A stretch of DNA of 64,000 nt from Nematopogon swammerdamellus (Eukaryota > Arthropoda > Insecta > Lepidoptera > Adelidae). The stretch covers positions 2,898,351 to 2,962,350 of the forward strand of contig OX336340.1 of NCBI GenBank assembly GCA_946902875.1, given 5' to 3'. The notes under the pieces were generated by a model. It was not told where the DNA came from. It was given only the letters and a program-made list of their open reading frames with translations, and searched no databases. Numbering within the stretch: the stretch's first letter is position 1; the number at the start of each line of letters is the position of its first letter. Shown piece after piece: positions 9,935 through 21,500 of the stretch. The position numbers and the translations under genes are program-made.

Positions 9935-10640
9935 TAAATCTACCTATAAATACAAATAATCAGGGTCATGGGGACCATTAGCATAGTCCCCATGACCCAA
10001 GCGGCGTTCCCCCTTTGGATCTCCACTCCAGGCCGATCCGCTATTGGCGTGGCGGTCCCCAGAGGCGGCACTATCAGTTTTCCCAGTTTATTTCTTGGAA
10101 AACTGATCGCGTCAGAGACTCTTGGGACATTATTTAATAATGTCCCAAGAGTCTCTACAGCAAAGGCCACAAACTCGTAGTTGGTCTTGAGTTGGATGTA
10201 TTCCGCATATTTAACCGTCCATCGGTGGATTTGGCCTTTGCTACAGTAAAACCGGCAACCCGAGACAAGCCATGTGACAGAACAGGGGATGAAGTGTCCG
10301 CACACGTCGCATCCCATATCAAAGCCCTCCCACGCACCCACCCCACGGCATCAGAATGACTCGGATCGGCCATTTACCATCCGACCTAGATAGACCAGGC
10401 CGAGGACTTCGAGTGCACTCGGGATGATCGCTGATGCAAGGGGTACCTGATGATGTTGATGGCGGGGAGTAGCAAGCGAGACAGCCTGCCGGCCCGGCAC
10501 GGTACATGAAGGCCGTGATGCCGAAGCAATACCACCCGAGCGTCGGCGGGACAGCATATGTTCCGGAGCGAAAAAATGCCGATATGTTGGCGGGACAGCA
10601 TCTGTCACGGCGGCGGCGGCGCGGGCGACCTTCGGCATTA
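9935..10640 (-). pseudogene. decayed retroelement C-terminal region
   Basis: Minus-strand frame (10341-9940) with YEFVAFAVETLGTL and GVEIQRGNAAWVMGTM. This resembles a C-terminal motif (…VETLG…IQRGNAASILGTL) seen in proteins of some invertebrate retroelements. Cys pairs (CDVCGHFIPC) precede it. No RT core is seen. Three strong hairpins lie within the frame. Family is uncertain. Confidence 0.5.
10114..10156. repeat. 43-bp perfect palindrome
   Basis: Two 21-bp arms (AGAGACTCTTGGGACATTATT and its exact complement) around a single T. It lies inside the retroelement-derived frame. Two other hairpins lie at 9963-9998 (13-bp stem, 10-nt loop) and 10073-10107 (11-bp stem). Confidence 0.9.
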
Positions 10641-10855
10641 AAAAGAATTAAAATACACGCTCTTTGAATAAGCGGACAATGCTCAATTTTACATGTATAA
10701 AAAGGTGAATATATGCCCTTCTTGATTTGATTCAATCTAGTGCGTGGATTCGATACATGAGTGAAGCACTAAGCGCCGGGACGCATATATCCCAAGTCTA
10801 GTATGCGAGTTGCTTTGATTAGTCGATGCCAGTTTGGCGGGAAATTTAAATTTCG

Positions 10856-11130
10856 TCTAGCTCCGCCTCCGGCACTCCCAGCGAACCTACTGAATCCGAT
10901 ATTCGTTTGGTCGTTTATGTAATTTGGTGGCTCAGTGATAGAGTGTAGGGTTTTATTTTTCGATTTCGACCATGGGTTCGTGCCCCTTTTGCCAAAATTT
11001 GTTTTGTTTTACTTTTTTTTAAAGTAATGTTAGGATGTTAAAATTAGGTGATGGTTATTTTTTATAACCACCTAAAAAAACTTTATTTTCGAAAATACTT
11101 CCGAAATTTAAACTGAGAACGACCAATCAG
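10856..11130 (+). repeat. tRNA-like dispersed repeat, copy 1
   Basis: GAATCCGATATTCGTTTGG, GGTGGCTCAGTGATAGAG (A-box-like), GGGTTCGTGCCCC (B-box-like), then T/A-rich sequence. Matches 16554-16860 in the opposite orientation, so it is a family, perhaps a tRNA-derived SINE. Confidence 0.6.
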
Positions 11131-12217
11131 AGCAACTCGCCTACTAGACTTTGGAAATATGCCGCCGGGACATATTATGCTGTCCCGCCGCCGACCAGCA
11201 CAGTAAAAAGGTATAGGTAATTACGGTTTACGAATATGTTGTTTTACTGAGAGCGGTGGCCGCTATTTTGATCGATCACACTGTGATCAGAAACAGCCGC
11301 CCTGATCCTTCCTTGACGGATTAGTAAATACACACAAACAAATTGTGTCAAAATCCAACCAATCACGTACGGCGGTCAAGATTTGTTCTGGAATGTCTGT
11401 TTTTGTCTATTTGATTTATTGAATACTGGCCAAAAAAATATTTATATAAAACTACGGGCCTGATTCTAATATCTCAAGAACGCATTTCTGGCTACTGAAT
11501 TGAACCTAACGGCACTGGGCTGGAGCAGACACCCGATTCTTATCCAACTGTTCAAATTTTTTTCCCCCAATATAAATGTAAAATAAGGAGGGTGGCACCG
11601 ACTGTTCACGCTCTTAACGACTAAAAAAAAAAAAAAAAACAGTAGTACAATTTCACAGTCTAGCCAAAAGTCGGCGGCCAACTTTTAAATCGGTCGCCAA
11701 CTAAAAAGTTGGCCTCCAACCTATTATGTATCCAAGCACTATGCAGAGCGAACGACTAGAACGATCGCCCGTGTGCGTACTACTAGTACTAGTACCTTAA
11801 CGACTAGGTAAACAGTTGGGTTGGAGACAAATCAGTCATGCTCATGCTCATGCCTGCCCAAGAACTGACCTATTTAGTTGGGGATACAATCGGTCGTGTG
11901 GCCAAGTCTTACAGGTACGTTACACGATGCGAGGTTTCACGCACGAGGAGCATGTCGTCGCCTTCTCGAACGAGAAATCTCGCGATCGCGAAGCGTTCGT
12001 TGAGAGTTCGCGAGAGCTGTCTACACGGTGCGTAAATGCGTTCGAGAAGCATTTCTCGTGCGTGAACTCGCATCGTGTCAACCAGGCTTATGTAGGTATC
12101 TCCCATAATCCCCTCCACTGTCAAACGTCACGTCACACACGTGACTGTGACACATCAACGTCAACGTCAGTCACAGTCGCTTGCGAAACGTCAGCGCGAT
12201 ATGCAGCTGATGCAGCG

Positions 12218-12542
12218 ATGGCCGACAAAAGCTCGGCCCGCGAGGCGCTCACGATCGTGCTGCTGTGCATTGTGTGGTACATCGTCAGCTCCAGCAGCAA
12301 TGTGGTCGGCAAAGTTGTGCTCATCGACTTCCCCTACCCGATGACGGTGACGATGGTGCAGCTGTTCTGCATCGTACTGTTCAGCGGTCCCACCTTCGAC
12401 TACTGGCGCGTTCGGAGCCGCGGTGACATCCCTCGCCGCTACTTCCTCCGGCTAATAGTGCCACTGGCATTTGCCAAGTTCTTCACAACGGTGTTTTCTC
12501 ACGTCTCCATATGGAAGGTGCCAGTTTCGTACGCGCATACAG
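12218..12542 (+). CDS. SLC35E1: SLC35E1-like exon 1
   Basis: Starts gcagcgATGGCC and covers residues 1-108: TM1, TM2, the SVLFS-like loop and the [14 protein letters not shown] motif. Ends ACAG|GTCGGT, phase 1. The open frame continues upstream to 11816 without a stop, so the 5' boundary is a judgement. Confidence 0.88.
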
Positions 12543-15500
12543 GTCGGTATACATTTGACGCTATGCCATATTTTAAATGTTTTACTGCGACGTTTGTTGC
12601 ACGTGTTGTTTATTTGTGTGCATGCAAACGCGTTCCGAGAGATCGAAGGTTGCCGGCATACCGATATTTTCACTTTGTTACTAATTGCAATTAACACGTT
12701 CACCTTCAAAGTGAGTGTTCGAGGTGTTTTATATTTTAAATAAAAATGTACGTAAAAACGAAATGGGCCACCTCAACATTAGGTTAGGGTGGTTTCGAGA
12801 GGAGAGGTGATTTTGGGGGTGCGCTGTAGTATAAGGCAGGTTTGGTTGAAGATTGCCGGTAGCTGGGACTGATAGGTGAGGGTCTAAGGAACTACTATCA
12901 AAAAGATTTAGGGCGCGGAGACTTGTACTTTCGGAGAAAAAATAAAAAAAAAAAAAATATTTTTCATACAAAATTAATTTTCGATTTTTTATTTTATTTT
13001 TTTAAATGCACCAAAACATTTATTTTGAATAGGAATTTATGCAAAAACGACATGCGCCGCCTCAACATTAGGTAAGGGTTAATTTATAGAAGATGCGTCG
13101 CGTAGCATTAGTATTTTTTTTTAAACCACCAAAACATTCACCCATACCACTTCCCTTGTTTTTACATACATTTATATTCAAAACCAATGTTTTTGAGCCT
13201 TAAAAAAAAAAATTTTTTATTTTGTATGAAAAATTTTTTCAAAATTTTTTTTCTCCTAACTTACAAGTCTCCGCGCCCTAAATCTTTTTCATAGTAGTTC
13301 CTTAGACCCTCACCTATCAGTTCCAGCTACCGGCAATCTTCAACCAAACCTGCCTTATACTACAGCGCACCCGATTTTGGCCCTGTCGACTGCACCATTG
13401 GTCTCTCGGCACAGCCACCCATGTTTGGTAAACATGAAAAAAATTCACCCTGTTTTTTTTTAACCACCATAATATTCACCCAGCCGACCCCCTCCCCCTC
13501 CTTCCCCCTCCCCCTCTGCTACCTCTTCTAAGGCACCTCATTATAATATAAAAAAAAAATACAAAAAAATATATTTACCATACAAAATTAATTTTTCATT
13601 CAAAAACACCCTTCCTCCCTTACCCTTACCCCTACGGCAGAGGGGGTGGGGCTAAATCAATATCTGCCACTGCATCCCACTCCCCCCGCCTCGCTGCCCA
13701 TTACCCCGGCTCCCCAGTATAAAGCCGTACCGTTTGGGGCCGGTGCTTTAAAAGAATAGCCCCACTACATCTCTCCCCGTGTATGTCGTAAAAGGCGACT
13801 AAGGGATATGACTACCTTCTAATATTACTAGGTGGTAGGGTTTAACCCGCCCGGTTTGGCACCACCACACTGATTGAAAGGTCGGTCGAAACGGCTATGT
13901 AAATAGTTTGTGTTTTCCGTCCAGTTAAGTGTAGCCGGCACGACCGAAGGGAAACACTGACGTGGCACCAAGTTCACCCGGTGTTATGGGCTGACATCAC
14001 GGATGTTGTAGGTGTTGTAGCCAACCATGTCAGTTTCCATAAAAAAAAAACCCACCCCCATTCCTAATGTTGGCACTGAACACCGGACATAGCACAGAAT
14101 GATGGCACTAGACATAGGTAATGTAAATAGGGAGAGTGGTCAGAAAAGCTTCTAGAAATCAAGAAATCACATATCATTTGTAAGTATGTACCTATAACTA
14201 TATTATATCTAATATTTTTAAAAAATTCAAACATTATCAGAAAATATTGAGAGTGACAAGAAATACCCCGATAAGCGAAACAATAGAGAAGTTATATGCG
14301 GGACGATGCAGAGCAACATATACTTGTCTCTTTTTTTCTCTCTCAATAACAGACATGCCGTGCTACTTCCTCTTGTAATATTGTGAAGTTTAAATTTGAC
14401 ATAGTGATTCGTGATGCGTCAATTCGAAATGTTTCAACCGTGGAAATTCTATTGCAATCTTAGAAATTCCTTTAAACCACTCGTCCGGCATTCGGACAAT
14501 GACGAATGTATTCAGCCGGAGTCATTCTGGCTGAATACAAATAATTTACGAATGGCAAACGCCGAAAAGCAATCGAATGAATCGCTCCGACTATTTGAAT
14601 GCATTCGAAGTTGTGAAGAATAATTTAAGTAATTAAAGACAAAGGTTTTTAATCAGTGCGTTCTGCCAGTAATGACGTACGGAGCAGAAACGTGGACCCT
14701 GACGATGGACCTGGTTCACAATTTTAAAGTCGCTCAGCGAGCTATGGAAAGAGCAATGCTCGGCATTTCTTTGACCGATAACGACTTTCCGTAACATAAT
14801 TTACGTAACGACGTGATACGCCCTAAGATACGAACTAAGGTAGTCGACATTGCTAAGAAAATAAGCAAGCTGAAGTGGCAGTGGGCTGGGCACATCTGTC
14901 GCAGACCCGACAACCGATGGGGTAGACGGGTGCTCGAATGAAGGCCACGTACAAGCAAATGTAGCGTTGGACGCCCCCCGGCTAGGTACAGACAACCTAA
15001 AAAAGGTAGCCGGGAGTGGATGGATGAGAAGAACCGAAGACCGCGTGTGGTGGCGTGCCTTGGGAGAGGCCTATGTCCAGCAGTGGACCGATGGCTGATG
15101 ATGATGATGATGATGATGAAGAATAATTTGAATAGAACTAAATATTCGAATATGATATAATGATGCGCCTATCACTATTGTGGTTCATTCCCTGATTCGC
15201 TCAAGGTCCGGCCATTTGTAATGTATGTAACCCAATGTATCTTTCATTATTATAATATCATTGCTTATAATAATAAGGTACTAACAAAACATTGTGACTT
15301 GCAGAGTTTGTTTATAAGTTCTTCTTCCCATTGAATTAGAACTCGTAGAATTTTCGACCTGTCCAAGCGTCAGTTGAACCTACCTATGAATGAAAATTAT
15401 ATTCAGATTCAGATTCAGATATTTATTTCGCCATAAAGAACACACAACAATAACAATATTGCATTGAGACATATGCATATTCAGTATGGTTCGTCATAAT

Positions 15501-18500
15501 TTTTTATGATGTCCCGTTCAGTAGTGCAATCTATAAGGAAGAACCGGGTAAGAAACCTTACAGAGCTTTTTTTAAATATAACTTACATACTAAGTTTTCA
15601 TTATGTTAAATATAACATACTATATCTAAGCAAAAAATTAAAAAATACTAAGTCAAAAATATACCCATTAAAAAAGATAATAAAATACAAAACAAAGAAC
15701 ATAGGGTTCAGTCAAGTTATTAATAAAATTTGTGTTTATGCATATAAACAATTTGAATTATCAAAGTCAGCAGAATTTTTATTTACAGTAAGAAAAAAAT
15801 TCACTTCCTTACCTATAATAAAATCCAACGTCTGATTTCTGTCTGTCTGTCTGTCCGCTTATAACTCGAGAAACACTGAACCGATTTTAATAAAACAAAA
15901 TTCTACGGATAGCTTGATTCTTCCCATCAACTATAGGCTACTTACTATCACGGTAAATAGCTTATGAGGTTAGCAGTGAAGTGAAATATGAGAGCGGGCG
16001 GAGCCGCGGGCACAGCGTGTAACTTATAAAATGGATTGTCTAAGAGAAATATTTTCATCTGACTCTGGAACACATTGTCACTATTTATTGATTTTATTGT
16101 ATCAGGAACATTTTCGTACAATTTGGGTCCAATCACGTCAGGGTCTTTTTCAGCCATCGCCGATTTATGCGCAACAGATTTTAAACGCTCTGAGTTACGT
16201 GTGTTATAATTATGATTATACAATAAACAAACAATATTGTATAATATTATTGTGTACGTGTGGGGCCCGTACTTTAAAAGAAAAAGTCGTAAAAGTCGAT
16301 TAAGGGATATGACTCCCTTCTTATATTACTAGGTGGTAGGGTTTAACCCGCCCGGGTTGGTACCACCGCACTGAATGAAAGGTCGGTCGAAACGGCTATG
16401 TGAATAGTTTGTGTTTTCCGTCCAGTTCAGCGTAGTCGGCACGACCGAAGGGAAGCACTGACGCGGCACCAAGTTCACCCGGAGTTATGGGCTGACATCA
16501 CGGATGATGTAGTTGATGTGGCCAACCGTTTCAGTTTCCATAAAAAAAAAGCCACAGTTGCACTCCGGGAGTGCCGGCAGAAGTGAAAACTTTTTGTATT
16601 TCCGAAAATAATTCTTAGGTGGTTATAAAAAAAACTAAACACCCTAAAAAAATTTAAACACCGTAACATTGCTTAAAAAAGAAAACAAAAGAAAAAAAAA
16701 ACAATTTGAGGGATTCCAACCCATGGTCAAAAAATACAAATCCTACATTCTTACCATTGAGCCACGAAATCACATAAACGACCAAACGAATATCGGATTC
16801 CCTTGATTCGCTTTCGGCGTTACTGTCACTGAGAGACGAACAGAATTGATCCCGAGCCATCGTAACTTAACCCTTAATGCAATGCAACTTAAGGTTGCAT
16901 TTTAAATAATAAAAATAAATCTGTCGCTTTTCAAGATCTGTCGCGAGTTTAAAATTTTTTGCCCACCTAAAAAAGTGCCAAGCGCCGCTAAAGAAGTTTT
17001 CACTTCAAAAAAATAATTGTGTGTTTCAGTAAAAGCGACAATGCCGCTGTTCACGGTGGTGCTCTCGTTCGTGCTGCTGGGAGAGCGTCAGTCTCTACGG
17101 GTGTACCTGAGCCTCGTGCCGATCATCACGGGCGTGGCCGTCGCTACAGCCACCGAGCTGTCGTACAACCTCACCGGGTTGCTGTGCGCGCTCTCCTCAA
17201 CCGCTCTCATATCTCTGCAGCACATTTATTCCAAGCAGGTCCGTAACCCATCTTTTTAAAGTTTTTATGGTTCCGTATACGGTACGGGACCCTATTACTA
17301 AGCCTACACTGTCTGTCTGTCCGTCCGTCCGTCTGTCCGAGGGCTGTATCTCTTAAACCGTAATAGGTAGCCCGTTGAAATTTTCACAGAATATGTGTTA
17401 TTATTGCCGATATAACAACAAATAATGAAAATCTGATATGTGCGAGTTTTACTCGCGCACGGAGGTTTCTGTATCTATCCGCTATTATCCACCTATCTTT
17501 TGTCTTTCAGCAATGCAATGTATAAAAGCTTGTGGCGCCATCTATTATTCAGTAGCGTGACTAATCGATTTTATTGCACGTTTGTTGTATGGGAGCCCCC
17601 CTTAATTTCTTACATTTTCTTTTTTATTATTTGTTGTTATATCCGCCATAGTAACACATATTCTGTGAAAATTTCAACGGGCTACCTATTACGGTTCAAG
17701 AGATACAGCCCTCGGACAGATGGACGGACGGACAGACAGACAGACGGCGGAGGCTTAGTAATAGGCTTCCGTACGGGATAAGGAAACCTAAAAAAGTCAA
17801 AAATTCACTGGGGTTCCCATAGAAAGAACTAAATAAAAAAAAGTGTAAAAAACCGCCACAGGGGAATTCTGCCTTGGGGGAAAAAAAAGGGACTGTATCA
17901 AAACGGATTGCGGGCAATTTAATTTAATTAAAGACTGTGTCCAATACGCCTCTCCGAACACTGCCGGTGGTGGAAAAAATTTTAGTTAACTGTAAGTGTT
18001 TTGTATTTTTGTACCTTGTCAATTTCCTCCAGTCAACCCGGTATGCTGTGTGCCTACCCCATTGGGAATCAGGTGTAGCATTATATGTACATTCGATCCT
18101 CAATGTTAAGCACACTGGGTGCAGTCTCACCTTCGATCAGTGACTGTTCGACCGTTGGGGCTGCCCGTGGTTCGGATTTCACCTAAGAAGGAAGAACGTG
18201 TGGAACTACGGTTGCGACGGCTTCACCGAACATATCCGGGCCCATCGGCAGTAGAGGAGGGTGTTAATCGAGGTCCGGACTAGCGAGTGGCCACTCTAAA
18301 TTTCCCGCGCATGCTTCATGTTTCGGCTCGCATCAAGCCCTCGTCAGCTAGTCTGCGTAGACTAGGACGCGGGGAAACAACCAGTCCCGCTCTCCGCTCT
18401 CGACCTCTGCATCCAATATCCAAATCCGTGAAATTATTGATAGGGACTTTCCTAATTAATATGTTGGTCATATTAATAAGGAAGATTCGGAAATAAACTT

Positions 18501-21500
18501 GGGAGTAAATGAATTATTTTCCTCATAATTTAATGTTTATATGTTAGGACTAAGTATGTACTCGCTTTATATCTTTATTAGATAGATGCAAAGCCAAGAA
18601 TAAAGAGAAAAAATACATCCCGACCAGGATTCGAACCTGGACCTCTGGCATGAGCCGCCAAAACGTTACTAATTTCGCCATCGGCTCATGAGTCATGCAT
18701 GACAGAGATCCAGGTTCGAATCCTGGTAGGGATGTATTTTTTTCTCTTTATTTTCAGCTTTCCTCTTCATTTTCGTCAGCCTCGGTAGCTCGGTGGTGCT
18801 ATGGATCGCCATTGGATCTTATAGTTAAGCACACCCAGGCGTGGTCAGAACTTCGATGGGTGACCATTCAACCGTTGGGCTGTGGGTCTGATTTCACATA
18901 AAACTGAATATTCCTTTACCCGTCTGTATTATATGTATATTATATGTATGTATGTAATAGTTTGTGTTTTCCGTCTAGTTCACTGTAGCCATACGACACA
19001 AACGATCAAAAGAAAAGCAATGACATAGCACCTAGATCAACAGAGGTGACCTGGGCCAACATCACGTCTCAGACAACTAAGCATGACAAGGTTTCATATA
19101 AATAGAAAAAAAAATATTTTTTCCAGTCATATGCTAGTCAAAATGTGAGTTTCTATAATGACTTCCTGCCCATATATTCCCCCCCAAACCTCCCCCCAAG
19201 TACAGTTTCGGGTCCTTCTAGAGAGGAGTGGAAAAAGGCCCGTGACAAAATTCGAAACACCCACGACGACCGAATCTCCATGCGCGTCGTTAGACACCTT
19301 ATGGGTAGCCAGGCGCCATATTTTGCGCTTTCGATAAAAACAATTAATTTTATTTTCCAAGATAAGAACATCGTAGTTCTTTCGACCTTGTAACTATTAT
19401 GCTTGAAAATTGTTTGCGACTATCTGCAGTTGTGTAAAGAGAGAATAAATTAATTTTCAATAAATATATTTTTGCTATACGTTCGATTACACGCTGTTAC
19501 ACTGATTAATAGTGTGTAATATTCATTTAAGCTTGGCACGACGTCACGCCACGTAGGTGTAGCGTATGTAATTATAGTTAATTAATAATTAATTACTATG
19601 ACTGCAAAATAAATTTTTTTAATTAATTTTTTGAATGCTCGCTGCGATCGGAGTTCCATCGTCTTGTTAAGCACATCTGGGGCAGTCTGGGTCCACGCAA
19701 AACTGTATTACTTTAATCATTTATATAATTTATTTCCCCCCAAGTACAGTCTCAGGTTGGGGCCCGATTGGCACCTGTCAGGCCGGCGTGGTTTTCGCGA
19801 CCCCCAGCATACAACCGAATGTCCATGGGCGTCGTTAGACACTTTATGGGTGGCACGGCGACACATGTCTCACTTTCAATTAAAAAAGAACAAAAAAAAA
19901 ATAAGGTAGGGTTTATCCTGTCAGCATAGATACCACCACTCTGTACGAATGCCAGACAGATTTGAAAATAGTTCATGTTTTCTATCCAGTTTGGTGTAGC
20001 CTGCACAACCAATGGGAAGCTATGACATGGCACCTAGTTCAAAAGGTGTGATGACCTGACATCACAGGTGTAGTAGGGTGGGGTATCCAAACTGCCCGGT
20101 TCACTACATACTGGATTATGTATGTATGTGTGTATATATGTGTGAATGTATTTATTTGTGTGTTAAAAACTTATTTTCACACTACCCATCAACCTTATGC
20201 ACAATCCCAGGTATTTAGGCTTTAAGTTTGCCATTTGCCTCTTTTTTTTTTAATCTTAATTTTTTAGACATTCCTGGCTATGCCAGCCCCATAGTAACTA
20301 TATTGATATTTTAATGTACTTCAGCAAGAATCAATGCCTGTGCCTTTTAAGTAAAAGAAACTTAGTATGGATTCAAACTCCTACCCCTGAGCTCGCCCCA
20401 AGGCTTCATGTACTTTAAAAAACAGGTTGAGTCTGTCAGTTCTTAAGTCTCTCAATAGCTTCTGCCTCAGTTCTCGGTTCCGGGCACATTCCAACAGTAT
20501 ATGGAGTAGGTCCTCTTCTATCCCACATGTGCTGCAGTTGGGTGATTGTGCTATCTTCATGAGGTGCATTGTCTTATTTGTTGGAATGTGTCCGGATCGT
20601 AGTCTCAGACCCCTTACAATTTCTGTTCTCGGTCTGTCGCTCATTGGATTGTGCAATTAACCCTTAGGGTTCCGTAAAATTCCCCAAACGTTCCGTGTGG
20701 CCTTCCGAAAGGTCTGATCGGCCCCCGAAGGTTGGCGTCGAAATATTGCTAAAAGCAAATTCAATGAATTTTTCTTAGTAAAATGCGTTAGAACCGCCAA
20801 TTTATAGTTAAAACTCTTAACTATTTTCATCAAATACACTGCAGCAACACTTCGCCGTCGTCACTCAGAAGAGTTCAAGATAATTTAATTTCTGAAAATG
20901 TTCAAAATGCCTAAAAAAATTTAAGATCTTTTATCAAACACCAAATTTTATGAACTGTATACAATTTTATTAAAAACTTTAAAAATGTTAAGAGCAATAA
21001 AAAAAACATAAGATTAGCTCCGGAGGACAAAAAACTCAGAACTATTTGAATCTGACGGCTGTCAATTTCACGCTTGGGGGCCGATCATCCAGATGTGTAT
21101 ATAGGTCAATAGGTTAAGAATATTTTAATTCTACCTAATATCATTTATTTCCCAAATGAAGCAAAATATATGATGTATTGGTTATCTTTTTGTTTCAGGT
21201 GATGAGAGAAACGGACATTCACCATCTCAGGCTATTGCAGACGTTAGGGAAGCTGGCTTTCTTCATGTTCCTACCGGTGTGGATGCTCACGGACATGTGG
21301 AGTCTCATTGTGGATCCTCACGTGGTACGTATACATATGTATATACTCATATTCTCAAAGCATGTAGTACTTGTTGAACTTACAGTTCCATAGGAAAGTA
21401 AAATACTGAAATACCTAGGTACTGCAACGTAGACCGGATAGTGAGAAACAGATTCAAGACTGATCTCTTCGCTGTAGAATTTGGAGCAAGAGGACTACCA

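Noticed and set aside
10319..10735. 138-, 95- and 71-codon minus frames
   Set aside because: Overlapping frames in GC-rich retroelement-derived sequence; no domain motif.
11816..12217. N-terminal extension of the SLC35E1-like protein
   Set aside because: In frame and open, with an ATG at 11927, but low-complexity and without family similarity. More likely 5' UTR.
18620..18730. Functional tRNA gene
   Set aside because: B box is perfect, but the anticodon loop and acceptor pairing are poor and the locus is a palindrome.
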